DNA of 64,000 bases from Bedellia somnulentella (taxonomy: Eukaryota; Arthropoda; Insecta; Lepidoptera; Bedelliidae). A program made the translations under genes and the position numbers. How positions within the stretch are numbered: position 1 is the first letter of the stretch; every line of letters starts with the position of its first letter. Of this stretch, positions 52,264 through 62,745 are shown one piece after another. The DNA lies in the NCBI GenBank assembly GCA_963576735.1, contig OY755196.1, positions 6,305,912 to 6,369,911 of the forward strand. Direction: 5' to 3'. The notes beneath the pieces were generated by a model. That model was given only the letters and a program-made list of their open reading frames with translations, searched no databases and was not told the DNA's origin.

Positions 52264-53698
52264 TATTAATGATTAATTTACTGGAGGAGGAATTTTGTTC
52301 ATTATTGGCAACGTTGGACGGTAAATTTTGTGTAGAGAGAAGTCTGATAAGCATTTCAATAAGTTCTGGCACTGTATAATTTAGTTGATTTAATCCAGCA
52401 CCGTTTGGAAGTGAACTAGGAGAGCTAGCAATTATTGCAGCATGAGCTATTTTATCATAGCCAGTTCTTAAAGGAGGAGGGCTTTTAGCTTTTGCGAAAA
52501 CAGTTTTTTTATACGAAGTGGTAACAAGAGCTTTCTTGTTACGTAGCGCATCACTATACAACATTGTACGAGTGGGCGCGTATAATTTGCATGCCTCCGC
52601 ATATGAAATATTTTTATCAGTCATTGCAATTTTAATATCTCTCTGTCTGTTGTACTCGGGGCAGGACTTGCTATTTGCAAAATGATAGCCCGAACACAAA
52701 AGGCAAGAAGCACTGCTTTCATCGACAGAACATGATTCTCCAGAATGATTATTCCCACATTTATAGCATCTTGGATTTGAACGACACTGGAATTTAGTGT
52801 GACCAAAACGACAACATTTAAAACATTGTATGCTAGGATAATAGTATTTACTAACTGGCAATGCGTTATAGCACACAAAAACCCTCTCAGGCAGGGTTTG
52901 ACCATCAAAGGTCAAAACGCAAGTCTGAGATGGCTTCCAGCACTTAACACCGTCAGATACAGATTTAAAATTTAGACGCCGAACTTTGATTAATTTTCCA
53001 CAACCACTCGGAGTACCTACATTTTCCATTACTACGTCTTCTGACCATTCAGAAGGAATACCTTTAACAATACCTTGCCGAGTCGTGCTAAAAGTGGGAA
53101 TAAACATTCTGTATCCCTTTTCTCTTAATGGTTTGTTACACATGAATTTATTCGCGTCATCATGGTCTTTAAAAGTAAGCGTAATACGGTTTCGACCAAT
53201 ACTTTGTAAACTACCATTTATGATATTTAACCTAAGTTTTGAAATTTCTTTGCCAAATTTAATAGGATGAAGGGTTTTACCAGAGGACGGAGAGTCGGTC
53301 ACTCGTTGTACATGTACCACAAATGGTCCCTTGTCATGATTAAAATATTCTTGACGGCCACTGGGTTTTTGGGCTGAGTATGCACCTGTAACAATTGTTG
53401 ATTCAGATGGAGGTAATAATGAATTTGTAGGGAGCGGGCTGGGTGAGGATGGGGGTGAGGTGAGGTTTTGTCCTAAAGGGAGTAAGGTATCTGCAGTTTC
53501 TCCGCTTTTCGTCAATTCAGGTAATTTTATGCGTCTGGGTCTCTTCCTTTTTTTACCTTTGATTTGGTACCCATCATAGGATACAACAACCTGTTGGTCG
53601 ACATCCGATGGCCACGAGTCTGAAGATGGAAATGAGGACAAAAGTGATTTAAAAGAGTCACCTGGAGGTTCCGAAGAACCCCCAGATGAAACTTCCAT
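52211..53698 (-). CDS. LINE ORF1, gag-like protein with three zinc knuckles (495 aa)
   Basis: Fully open frame. A Ser/Pro-rich N-terminus (SSGGSSEPPGDSFKSLLSSF) and a basic patch KGKKRKRPRRIKL (about 52-64) come first. An RRM-like region includes NRITLTFKDHDDANKFM and GIVKGIPSEWSEDVV. Three CCHC-type knuckles follow: CFKCCRFGHTKFQC, CYKCGNNHSGESC and CLLCSGYHFANSKSC (about 293-345). A Ser-rich C-terminus ends in RSERS. It is an RNA-binding nucleocapsid-like protein that packages the LINE RNA. The ATG at 53,698 fits the family layout (MEVSSGG). It overlaps the ORF2 start by about 50 bp in another frame. Remarkably intact compared with ORF2. Confidence 0.92.
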   Translation of the reverse strand: MEVSSGGSSEPPGDSFKSLLSSFPSSDSWPSDVDQQVVVSYDGYQIKGKKRKRPRRIKLPELTKSGETADTLLPLGQNLTSPPSSPSPLPTNSLLPPSESTIVTGAYSAQKPSGRQEYFNHDKGPFVVHVQRVTDSPSSGKTLHPIKFGKEISKLRLNIINGSLQSIGRNRITLTFKDHDDANKFMCNKPLREKGYRMFIPTFSTTRQGIVKGIPSEWSEDVVMENVGTPSGCGKLIKVRRLNFKSVSDGVKCWKPSQTCVLTFDGQTLPERVFVCYNALPVSKYYYPSIQCFKCCRFGHTKFQCRSNPRCYKCGNNHSGESCSVDESSASCLLCSGYHFANSKSCPEYNRQRDIKIAMTDKNISYAEACKLYAPTRTMLYSDALRNKKALVTTSYKKTVFAKAKSPPPLRTGYDKIAHAAIIASSPSSLPNGAGLNQLNYTVPELIEMLIRLLSTQNLPSNVANNEQNSSSSKLIINNGSAASDGFTVERSERS

Positions 53699-53897
53699 CG
53701 CTAGGATGGCAGATGGAAAGTAATTTTATTAATCGACGTAATACAAAATAAATAAATTTATATGAATGAAAATATTATCCCAAAATAATATTGTGAGAAA
53801 TGATATTTAGGTTACTATTTAATGAAGGAAATAATTATAAAATGTTTCGAATTGAAAATTTTCACCCGTCTCCTTTGACACGACGTTGACCGATCCA

Positions 53898-54006
53898 AAG
53901 ATTACTTGACGCAGAGACAAAAAGTATATAAATTATATAAATGACATTTTAAGTTGACACAACAGCTCATGAATACTTCATGGAGTCTTGCGTTTCATTC
54001 TTCCAT
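53898..54006 (-). repeat. 109-bp Copia 3'-end fragment
   Basis: AAAGATTACTTGACGCAGAG through CGTTTCATTCTTCCAT is the same sequence as 43,489-43,596, i.e. part of the Copia 3' LTR and the very end of pol. It stops abruptly at both sides. The P-type element A inserted at its right edge. Confidence 0.8.
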
Positions 54007-54012
54007 CCCATC

Positions 54013-55609
54013 CTTTGACTATGAACACTATAGACAGAGTCATAATACAACGGGAGCGTACCTCTTTTAGATAGCAATATTTTTCCCTGTAATGTTGCGA
54101 TCACTAGAAAACAATTACCCCAAAATCACCTTTCTAAAAGCTACTTTTTAATTTAAAATTGATTACGTCAATTTATTGTTTAATTAAAGGTTTACTGTTT
54201 ATTATATTATTTCCTGCAATCATATAATTATACATACTTGCTCCTAGTATTATACAATCTTTTTTGTTTAATTTTACCATTTATACTGATGTTTAATACA
54301 CCGTGAAATCTAAAGCATTGTACTAACTATCAGGGATGAATCTTCCCATGATTACGAATAAATTTTTGTACGGGACTAACTTTGTTACTGGACAAAAAAA
54401 AACAGCTGTTCCATAAGTGCAAGTTATGTTAATATCATACGGGTCATGGGTATAGTGGGGTCTATGTTTGTATTTTGAAAAATAAAAGACAGCGCTATTT
54501 TATACAAGAGTTTTATTGCATTATTTACTATTGACCTTTAAACAAAATCAGTTTCGTGTGAAAATTTCGAATTCTTTTGTCTATTTTAGTCACATTTTTC
54601 ATAAGATGATGTATTCGTACGTCTAAGTATTTTAAAGCTATAGCCTTTATTAACAGCACAAGGTGGTTTTCGAAGGTGGCTCTGATGTGGTCGTTTAATG
54701 TCGGAAATATTCTTTTACCTGAATTCTTTTTCAAAACAACTGCGACCATTTGAGCCAAAGCTTAGTCTTTGGACAAAAACCAGGTGCCTTCCAATTTTAT
54801 AGTATGCCTCAAAACTTTGGTTGATTTCCAATTGCATCTTCCAGTGGCCGCAATCCATTTTTCTCGTAGATTCGGGCCTTTAGGAAAACTGTAATGAATA
54901 CGAAGAAATTAAATAAATATAACAAATTTATTACTTACTAATTCCGTAGATAACAATTGAAAATCATTCAGCGTCGCTATAGCGCGACGAAATTCATAAT
55001 ATACTCACTCATTAACATCAGTTTACTAATTTGAAAATTTTACCCTAACGACAGAGTAGGATGAAAACGTGAATTATGGCAACACTGAGTTACTGCATAT
55101 TTTTAGGTTATACTATTAAAAAATTGCTCAAAATAACTAAAGAAAATGCTAGTAATCTAGTTCAACGTAATTAACATTTGAATCACTTTTTTTCTGATCG
55201 CGCAATGTATTTATTATGTATTTATCTGTAAAAAAACATTAAAAAACTCACTCATTTGTGGAAAGTCAATCCTTCGATGTGTTTTTCGCTGTGGCTTCCG
55301 CAGCCAAGCACGCTACACCCAACCATACCTCACTAAATAATAACTTTATTAATGGAGTCTTTTTTGTCACAATAACAATATACAAATGAATAAAATCTTT
55401 CTCAAAATCAAAAGAAAACCAAAATCGCTCACAAGTCGACGCTTTGTTTGTCACAATTTAAAAGTGTGACATCAACAAAATGGGTTACCCGATAGAGATG
55501 ACAATAAAGAATTGTGTCTCTTTTTAACATTATAAGAATTTAAATAAGGGCTTCTCTTTTTAAAATGGATGACGTAATATCGCTCTGTCTATAGTGTCTA
55601 TAGTCAAAG
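54013..55609 (-). mobile_element. P-type (THAP) element A, internally deleted
   Basis: 1,597 bp with ends CTTTGACTATGAACACTATA and (reversed) CTTTGACTATAGACACTATA. The 8-bp target duplication ATCCCATC is at 54,005-54,012 and 55,610-55,617. On the minus strand it keeps a THAP-type first exon and a C-terminal piece (54,758-54,528). THAP plus an 8-bp duplication points to the P superfamily. Element B is its inverted near-copy. Confidence 0.88.
54528..55326 (-). pseudogene. THAP transposase remnant of element A
   Basis: Exon 1 starts with ATG at 55,326: MVGCSVLGCGSHSEKHIEGL, TFH, a THAP N-terminus with CxxxxC (CSVLGC). The splice donor that reads GTGAGT in element B is ATGAGT here, so splicing is lost. 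Exon 2 from 54,888 continues FPK, NLREKWIAATGRCNWKSTK, where the conserved THAP Trp is visible. After a deletion come MAQMVAVVLKKNSG, NDHIRATFENHLVLLIKAIA, LKYLDVRIHHLMKN and FHTKLILFKGQ with a stop. THAP is a site-specific zinc-dependent DNA-binding domain. The catalytic middle (as in the 2.3-3.1 kb fragment) is absent. Confidence 0.8.
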
Positions 55610-55731
55610 ATCCCATCACATTTCATAAACTTTTAAATCAATCATACCAACTTTGGCTACACTCCATTACCTTTTTTAATTATAACAATCACATCACGTT
55701 ACCATCTCAATCATACCACACCTTTGACTAT

Positions 55732-57125
55732 GAACACTATAGACAAAGCGATGTTACGTCATCCATTTTAAAAAGAGAAGCCCTTATTTAAGTTCTTATA
55801 TGTTAAAAAGAGACACAAAACTTTATTGTCATCTCTATCGCGTAACTCGTTTTGTTGATGTCACACTTTTAAAGCGTGACAAACAAAGCGTCGACTTGTG
55901 AGCGATTTTGGTTTTCTTTTGATTTTGAGAAAGATTTTATTCATTTGTATATTGTTATTGTGACAAAAGAGACTTCATTAATTGAGTTATTGTTTAGTGA
56001 GGTATGGTTGGGTGTAGCGTGCTTGGCTGCGGAAGCCACAGCGAAAAACACATCGAAGGATTGACTTTCCACAAGTGAGTGAGTTTTTTAATGTTTTTCT
56101 ACAGATAAATATATAATAAATACATTGCGCGATCAGAAAAAAAGTGATTCAAATGTTAATTACGTTGAACTAGATTACTAGCATTTTCTTTAGTTATTTT
56201 GAGCAATTTTTTAATAGCATAACCTAAAAATATGCAGTATCTCAGTGTTCCCATAATTCACGTTTTCACCCTACCCTGTCGTTAGGGTAAAATTTTCAAA
56301 TTAGTAAACTGATGTTAATGAGTGAGTATATTATGAATTTCGTCGCGCTATAGCGACGCTGAATGATTTCCAATTGTTATCTACGGAATTAGTAAGTAAT
56401 AAATTTGTTATATTTATTTAATTTCTTCGTATTCATTACAGTTTTCCTAAAGACCCGAATCTACGAGAAAAATGGATTGCGGCCACTGGAAGATGCAATT
56501 GGAAATCAACCAAATATAAAATACTTAGATGTACGAATACATCATCTTTTGAAAAATGTGACTGAAATAGACGAATGAAACTGATTTTGTTTAAAGGTCA
56601 ATAGTAAATAATGCAATAAAACTCATGTACAAAATAGTGCTGTCTTTTATTTTTCAAAATACAAACATAAAACCCCACTATACTCATGATGACCCGTATG
56701 ATATTTACATAACTTGCACTTATGGAACAGCTGTTTTTTTTTTGTCCAGTAACAAAGTTAGTCCCGTACAAAAATTTATTCGTAATCATGGGAAGATTCA
56801 TCCCTGATAGTTAGTACAATGCTTTAGATTTCGCGGTGTATTAAACATCAGTATAAATGGTAAAATTAAACAAAAAAGATTGTATAATATTAGGAGCAAG
56901 TATGTTTAATTATATGATTGCAGGAAATAATATAGTAAACAGTAAACCTTTAATTGAACAATAAATTGACGTAATCAATTTTAAATTAAAAAGTAGCTTT
57001 TAGAATGGTGATTATAGTATTTTGGTGTAATTGTTTTCTAGTGATCGCAACATTACAGGGAAAAATATTGCTATCTAAAAGAGGTACTCTCCCGTTGCAT
57101 TATGACTCTGTCTATATAGTCTAAG
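55732..57125 (+). mobile_element. P-type (THAP) element B, shorter inverted copy
   Basis: 1,394 bp, opposite orientation to A, 114 bp away. The left end is CTTTGACTATGAACACTATA; the right end is degraded (TATATAGTCTAAG). The 8-bp target duplication TACCACAC is at 55,724-55,731 and 57,126-57,133, different from that of A, so the two inserted separately. It lacks about 190 bp present in A after WKSTK. Confidence 0.88.
56004..56577 (+). pseudogene. THAP transposase remnant of element B
   Basis: ATG at 56,004: MVGCSVLGCGSHSEKHIEGL, TFH, exon 1 ending at 56,074 before GTGAGT. The acceptor CATTACAG ends at 56,441. Exon 2 begins at 56,442 and gives NFPKDPNLREKWIAATGR, CNWKSTKYKILRC, TNTSSFEKCD, then a stop. 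Exon-intron phase is consistent. The THAP fold needs a second zinc pair (CxH) further on, and it is missing because of the internal deletion. At best it makes an incomplete DNA-binding domain. The ATG choice is supported by the THAP start consensus (Met, then a Cys within 5 residues). Confidence 0.78.
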
Positions 57126-57133
57126 TACCACAC

Positions 57134-57405
57134 ACAGCGATGACTTTGTGGCGACCGCTAGACGGCGAACTCACTCGCATACTCGCAGCGTCATAAAAAA
57201 TCGTACATCGCGGTATCGAAATGTTTCTCTAGCTAAGCATAAATACAAATTCAAAGTTGGTACACAGCAAGTTGTGTACTGGCCAGTATATCTTTGTTGT
57301 TCCCACAACTTCATAGAATTCTTCATGCCATATATGTATGCAACGCTATCTCTTCAATCGCTTTACCAAAACATACGCGAATATCAGCCTAGCAATAGCC
57401 ATCTG
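57134..57405. other. Unassigned, CpG-containing spacer
   Basis: An open frame 57,148-57,429 has no recognisable family and starts only with GTG. I see no feature. Confidence 0.35.
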
Positions 57406-60393
57406 AGAATAATAATAATAATAATATAATAACAAATTTCTTTATTGACTAACAATCAAAACACACCTTAATACAAAGAATAAAATAAGAAGTTCAGTAC
57501 AAAAACAAAAACATGTGACACAATTGACTTTGTGTCCCGAGTCAGAAATCACCCGAGCCTGCATCGTAAGCATCTAAAGCGCCATGGACAGATGAAAATC
57601 CGCAACCCAGTCTACTCAAGGTAGATGGCGCAGCAGAAATCCAGCCCCCACGCCACCCGACGCAACACAAGACCCGAAGAGCTTTCGCGCCCGAGACTAA
57701 GGCACTGAGGATCACTACTCCCTAATAAAAAGGCAGAGCCCTGTACTCTTAGGATAAGTAGTAAATCTCGACCCCATAAATTACACAGAAAGATTACATG
57801 TATGGTATTAAACTCTAACTAGGAACTACTTTGTATTAAATTAACTTAACAATTACTTATTTAATGTAATATATAATTTGAGAAACAAGATTTTAATATT
57901 TAAAACTTAAAACCGGCAGGAAATAGAGGAGAGGTGTGTGTTGTGTGAGTAGATGTGTGTATTTGTATGAGTGTATGTGTGCGTTTATATGTGTGTGTGT
58001 CTTTCCGTCCGTTTGGCACTAGATTCATCCAAGATACCCGTGACAAGACTAAAGCATCGGCGTTAGCATCGCCTCCGTCTCGAAATAATCCAACGACAAA
58101 AGCCACGAAAACACCTTACGCCTACATTCATATTTGTTCAGGTTGTGTATACTGATTGCCTTATTGGCGATATTATACAAATAAGGTCCGCAGAATAAAA
58201 AGTAATGGTCCATAAACTTGGTATTAAACTTTGGTATTTTGCAGATGTAATCGCTTCTGCGCCTTTGAGAAGTTGATTCATCTACAGGTGTAATAGAATG
58301 CTGTTTAAGAATAGCTAATAAAATATAAAGCTGCCTGACTGTTAAAACTTCACTTTCTTCGTACAATTTTACAGTAGGATACAAAAAAGGTTTGAACATA
58401 CATATTTTAAGCAAAGCCCGCTGTGATACTTCTGCCTTTTTTAGCGTAGTTTTGTGCGTACCACCCCAGGAGGTTATACAGTATGTCAGTAGGCACTCGC
58501 AGAGGGCAATGTATACGCGTTTGAGAAGTTGTGCCTTCATCACATGTCGAAGATTACTAAAGATATATAATAATTTTCTAATTCTGGCACTGATATTTTT
58601 GACATGTGAGCTGAAATTCAAGTTCTGGTCAATCACAACCCCTAGATACATTAGCTGAGAACATCTTTCTAAGACTAGCCCAGTGCAAACACAACTGACG
58701 CCTGAGCAATCTGGTGAATGTGCAATCAGCTGGAGATCCACGGGAGGTTGTGTAGAATTTCGCATAGAAAAGGTTATGTATTTTGTTTTTACTGTGTTCA
58801 ATGTCAAAATGTTTTGTGCTAGCCATTCTGTGACTTTATTAAGACCCAACTGAGCGCGTCTGAAAGTGTCCTTCCAGTTATCATCCTCAAAAATTAACAC
58901 CGTGTCATCCGCATAGGACAGTATCACCCCACCTATATCCATGTCACAGAGTTTGTTGATATATATAAGGAACAAAGTGGGGCCAAGGATACTGCCCTGC
59001 GGGACACCGTAGGTTATGGGTAAATCTCCACTTATCAAGTCGCCTACCCTAACACATTGAATTCGGTCCGTAAGGTAGTCTTTGAAGATATCTAGACACA
59101 CACCCCGGACTCCTATACCCTCCAATCTTTGCACTAGTAAAGGAATAGAGACCGTGTCAAAAGCTTTGGCTAGGTCCAACAATATTGCCAGAACCTTTTT
59201 CTTCTTATCAAGCCTATCTGTAACTAGTGATGTAAGTTTTAACACTGCATCAGCTGTACACCTGCCCTTTCGAAAACCAAACTGTTTATCAGAAAGGACA
59301 TTGCGCTTTTCAATAAATTTAACTAATCTAGAATTTAGTATCTTTTCCAATATTTTTGACATAGAGGGCAAGATTGAGATGGGCCGATAGTTATTGACAC
59401 AGTCTCTATCCCCCGACTTATGAATGGGAATAATTACTGCCTTTTTAAGGTACTGAGGGAAAACTCCCTGGGTCAGACACAGGTTAAAAATATGAACCAA
59501 CAATGGTACAAAGATGTGTTTCATACGTTTGAGTAAATCATTAGAAATTTTATCCCAACCGACAGAACATTGATTTTTCAGACCAGATATTAACGCATCT
59601 ACCTCTTGAGCGTCAGTTTCAAGCATAACCATAGAGCCCAATTGACTGTTAGACGTGTAGGGCACAGCTGACTGTGGGACTTTCAAGCTTCTTAAGTTAT
59701 TTTCTGCCAAAGTTTTACCTACCTCTGAAAAGTAAAAGTTAATAGAATCAATTGCGGAATTTCCGTTCTCACTTATAAGCTGCTGCGAACAATTAATTTT
59801 AGGTTTCGTAGAAATAATTGTATTGATCGCTTTCCAAAGCATTTTTGGATTGTTTTCAGCCTTATCTATGAGTTCCCTATTATGTTGTCGTTTTAATTTT
59901 TTTATTAAATTATAATAATATTTTTTATACCGCTAATAAGTGATTTTTATGATTTCATGGTCCGGATTTGTTTTGAATTTTTTATATAAGTTTTCTTTAT
60001 TTTTCTGGCACCTTAATAACCCCTGCGTCATCCACGGTTTTAACAAACGGTTTTTTGTTGTTACTGTAACAGAATTGGAATTCTTGGTTATGACATCAAT
60101 TACGCTATTCACTAGCAAAGTTAAGCCAAAGGTGGGGTCGTCACTTTCCATAATAGGTGCAAAATTTAAAAGTTCTGTGTCCCTGCACATTTTTTCAACG
60201 TCATATTTAGTCGTAGTAGTGGTTGCTTTTTTTGGTAACTTTAACTCAAGATCCAAAAGTACAGACTTGTGGTCAGTCACAGAGCTTTGCATAACAACAG
60301 TATTTGAGGAATACCTTGTTTTAATAAAAACATGATCCAGACAAGAGTTACCAGAATCACGAGTAACGAAGTGGTGACATGAAAGAACACCTC
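57406..60393 (-). mobile_element. LINE with one in-frame stop (Jockey/CR1-like)
   Basis: Minus-strand, 5'-truncated inside the endonuclease near 60,393. The 3' UTR is 58,048-57,437, with AATAAAG on the minus strand near 57,450 and a TTATTA repeat tail (57,406-57,436). It contains TG-repeat-rich sequence at 57,940-58,000. Confidence 0.88.
58049..60393 (-). pseudogene. LINE ORF2: endonuclease end and complete RT
   Basis: From 60,390: TRDSGNSCLDHVFIKTRYSS and SSVTDHKSVLLDLEL (SDH-type end of the endonuclease), then a linker ending KPWMTQGLLRCQKNKENLYK. A single TAG at 59,933-59,935 interrupts; the same frame then runs on through RELIDKAENNPKMLWKAINT. RT: KSGDRDCVNNYRPISILPSM, FGFRKGRCTADAVL, AILLDLAKAFDTVSIPLLV (motif A), YGVPQGSILGPTLFLIYIN (motif B), LSYADDTVLIFED (catalytic YADD), LMYLGVVIDQNLNFSSHV. 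The long C-terminus ends TEAMLTPML at 58,049. Apart from that stop and the lost 5' part the frame is intact, which indicates a fairly recent insertion. Confidence 0.9.
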
Positions 60394-60575
60394 ATTATAC
60401 CTAAATTCTTAACTTCATCCTTCAATAAACCTCATTTTCATGTTTTTCAACAATATCAATTCATTTGACGTTACTAACAGATTTCCTTTCATTTCCACCA
60501 TGCTAGTTTAATATTTTCTTTTTCAATATATACCCACTTCTTTTCTTTGACAGTATCAACATTAATTTGAATGTT
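60394..60575. other. Spacer
   Basis: No feature recognised. Confidence 0.35.
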
Positions 60576-61365
60576 TTTGTTCATGAAAACCTCATGTGGG
60601 GATTATTACTAATAAATAAAGAATAAATAAAGGATAACAAAAATTTCGACACAGGCGGGAATCGAACCCGCGACCTCGGGTATACGCCCCCGTCGCTCTG
60701 CCAATTGGCCTAGACCTCGCTTTTTTAACATACCCTTTTTATATTATAAATCGATAAAGGACATCAAACATAACAACTTTGCCTATGGAATGCCTATCTA
60801 AAATATTGTAATTTTCAAAATAAAATGATAATAAAAAATTGTCGTACCTAGTTCAAACTGAGAATGTATACAATGAGATTCCTTGCTTCAGTGAAAATAA
60901 AAAATAAAAAAAAAAAACATTTGATCTATGGTGTAAACAAAAACAGCAAAAACATAACCTCTTTCGGTATTTTCCAGTTCAATCGCTCGCTTACCGGTTT
61001 ATTTTCATGATATTATTTTTCAACGACGATCAATACAACTGGAAAATACAGAAAGAAGTTATATTTTTGTTTACAGAGCGAAAAGCATATATCAAATGTT
61101 TTTTTTTTATTTTTTATTTTCACTGAAGCAAGGAATCTCATTGTATACATTCTCAGTTTGAACTAGGTACGACAATTTTTAATTATTATTATTTTTTGAA
61201 AATTAAAATATTTTAGATAGGCATTCCATGGGCAAAGTTGTTAAGTTTGATGTCCTTTATCGATTTATAATATAAAAAGGGTATGTTATAAAACCGAGGT
61301 CTAGGCCAATTGAGCTACCGTGTCAATTGGCTGCCAGTGCGAAATTCTTCTATCCTTTCCCGCCT
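60576..61365 (-). repeat. tRNA-like repeat, split by a foldback element
   Basis: Minus orientation. The tail (GTTCATGAAAACCTCATG, TAATAAATAAAG) is at 60,580-60,640. The tRNA-like T arm GCGGGTTCGATTCCCGC (perfect stem), the CGGGGGCGTATACCCG arm and the D arm run up to 60,702. The foldback element lies at 60,707-61,307. The start of the cloverleaf (ACCGTGTC) and leader follow at 61,312-61,365. Same repeat as 43,252-43,398. Confidence 0.75.
60707..61307. mobile_element. Foldback MITE, AATT family, 601 bp
   Basis: GGCCTAGACCTCGC at one end and GAGGTCTAGGCC at the other; AATT at 60,703-60,706 and 61,308-61,311. Nearly identical to the copy at 39.6-40.1 kb, with the asymmetric centre reversed, i.e. 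inserted the other way round. It lies in the D arm of the tRNA-like repeat at the site GCCAATTGAGC. Confidence 0.9.
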
Positions 61366-61420
61366 GTGTCGAATTTTTTCTTATCCTTTATTTATTCTTT
61401 ATTTATTAGTATCAACATTA
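61366..61420 (+). repeat. tRNA-like repeat, tail fragment, opposite direction
   Basis: CCCGCCTGTGTCGAATTTTT, then TTATCCTTTATTTATTC and TTTATTAGTA. The acceptor and tail of the same repeat on the plus strand, directly after the minus-strand copy, making a head-to-head dimer. Confidence 0.7.
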
Positions 61421-62140
61421 TTTTGAAAAAAATAAAACTTTATCATAAATACTACATAGCTTGGAAAGGCTAACAACATATTTAATGCAAACATAATTAA
61501 CACTAACACATTTTTTAATAACTACGTTATTTAAGTTTTGCGTATCACTTTTATCACCCAACGTTAATTTAAATTGATTCGTAATTGCACAAAGTATAGT
61601 AAAAATAATTCTATATTGTTATATTAAAAAATAATGATTATAAAGATTTTAATTATTAAAGGTATTAATTGAAATAATAAAATTGACCTAAATAATGAAA
61701 ATACTTCTACTTCTAATTTAATTAATAGGAATGATATATTAATTTAAAAATAAAGTACCGATAAAACTGAACCTTAATGCAATTTTACTTAATTCACACT
61801 GGCACAATTAGTCAAATAGTCTTTAAATTCAGCCACCTAAAGACTTTCTTGCCAATGAAAGACATCCATATGAGGGTCACTTCATCTGAGATAAGTCAGC
61901 TGGAATTTTTGGGATATTCTTGTGGGATTTTCCTTTTCATTATAATGATGTATAGTCTTTGAAATAACTTTTCTTCAGTGAGATTTCCTTCACCTTAAAC
62001 GGATATTGGATGGTGTGGTATCATATTATAACACGGCGTCATTATGTACGTATTTGTCGAAATGTTTCAATTAGCACTTATAGTATTTTTCTCAACACTT
62101 GTATTTTTTTCAAAATTAGTATACATTCATATATAATACA
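61421..62140. other. No recognised gene
   Basis: AT-rich; frames at 61,777-61,962 and 62,010-62,192 have no recognisable family. Confidence 0.4.
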
Positions 62141-62623
62141 TTGGACTTTCATGTCGTCGCAGCGCTGGACGTCTGTCACGGGATGTCTTTGATACCTTGG
62201 AGGAATGGGAAGACGCTTGTGTGGGACGCAACTTGTGTTGATACGCTGCCGCCTTCCCATTTGTCAGGGTCTGCGGCTCGGGCTGGAGCTGCGGCTCATG
62301 AAGCCGAGGGTCTTAAGAAACGTAAGTATGGCTTCCTTGAAGAAAGTCATATTTTTGTTCCTTTTGCTGTAGAGACCCTCGGCCCATGGGGTCCAGATGC
62401 GCGTAGATTATTCAAGGATATATCTACGCGCCTTGTTGAAACTAGTGGGGATCCTAGGACTGGCAAATACTTTGCCCAAAGAATAATTATTGCCGTACAA
62501 AGGGGCAATGCAGCCAGCCTTTTGGGAACCCTTCCCCCAGCGGCAGTGATTTTGAAAATATTTTTTATATTGTTTAATTATTATTTCTATCTTTTGTATA
62601 TATATTTAAAACTCATAGATTAA
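62141..62623 (+). pseudogene. Retroelement tail domain (LVWDATC / ETLGPWG family)
   Basis: The frame reads MSLIPWRNGKTLVWDATCVD, TLPPSHL and AGAAAHEAEGLKKRKYGFL. HIFVPFAVETLGPWGPDARR, LVETSGDPRTGKYFAQRI and IAVQRGNAASLLGTLP follow. I recognise this as the C-terminal part of a repetitive protein found in many invertebrate genomes, usually attached to RT-bearing genes. The block before it normally reads RPDGMxLIPW; here RPD is replaced by VCH. An RPDG...VWDATC pattern would fit a PD-(D/E)xK-type nuclease, but that is an inference. The last 25 residues (FFILFNYYFYLLYIYL) are translated AT-rich DNA. The start is arbitrary. A fragment without its RT. Confidence 0.55.
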
Positions 62624-62745
62624 GGTTATTCTGTACAAATTTAAAACTTAGTATTATAATAAAATATAGTGTTAATATAGAATGAAATATACTGTTAATA
62701 ATACCTCTGGAGGCTATGCAGGTATATCATACATTCACCTAAATA
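62624..62745. other. Spacer
   Basis: Short AT-rich gap before the tail of the RTE-like LINE. Confidence 0.35.

Larger units (their letters stand above)
48131..53890 (-). mobile_element. Two-ORF LINE with RNase H (I/R1/LOA-like group)
   Basis: Minus-strand element: ORF1 (53,698-52,211), then ORF2 with endonuclease, RT and RNase H down to 48,262, with both 5' and 3' flanking sequence present. It is the most complete LINE in the window. A 425-bp foldback MITE interrupts the endonuclease. A diverged relative survives at 17.6 kb. Ends are approximate. Confidence 0.88.

Noticed and set aside
57148..57429. Open frame of 93 codons with a basic N-terminus
   Set aside because: Starts only at GTG, composition looks random, no family resemblance, and it crosses into the LINE's TTATTA tail.
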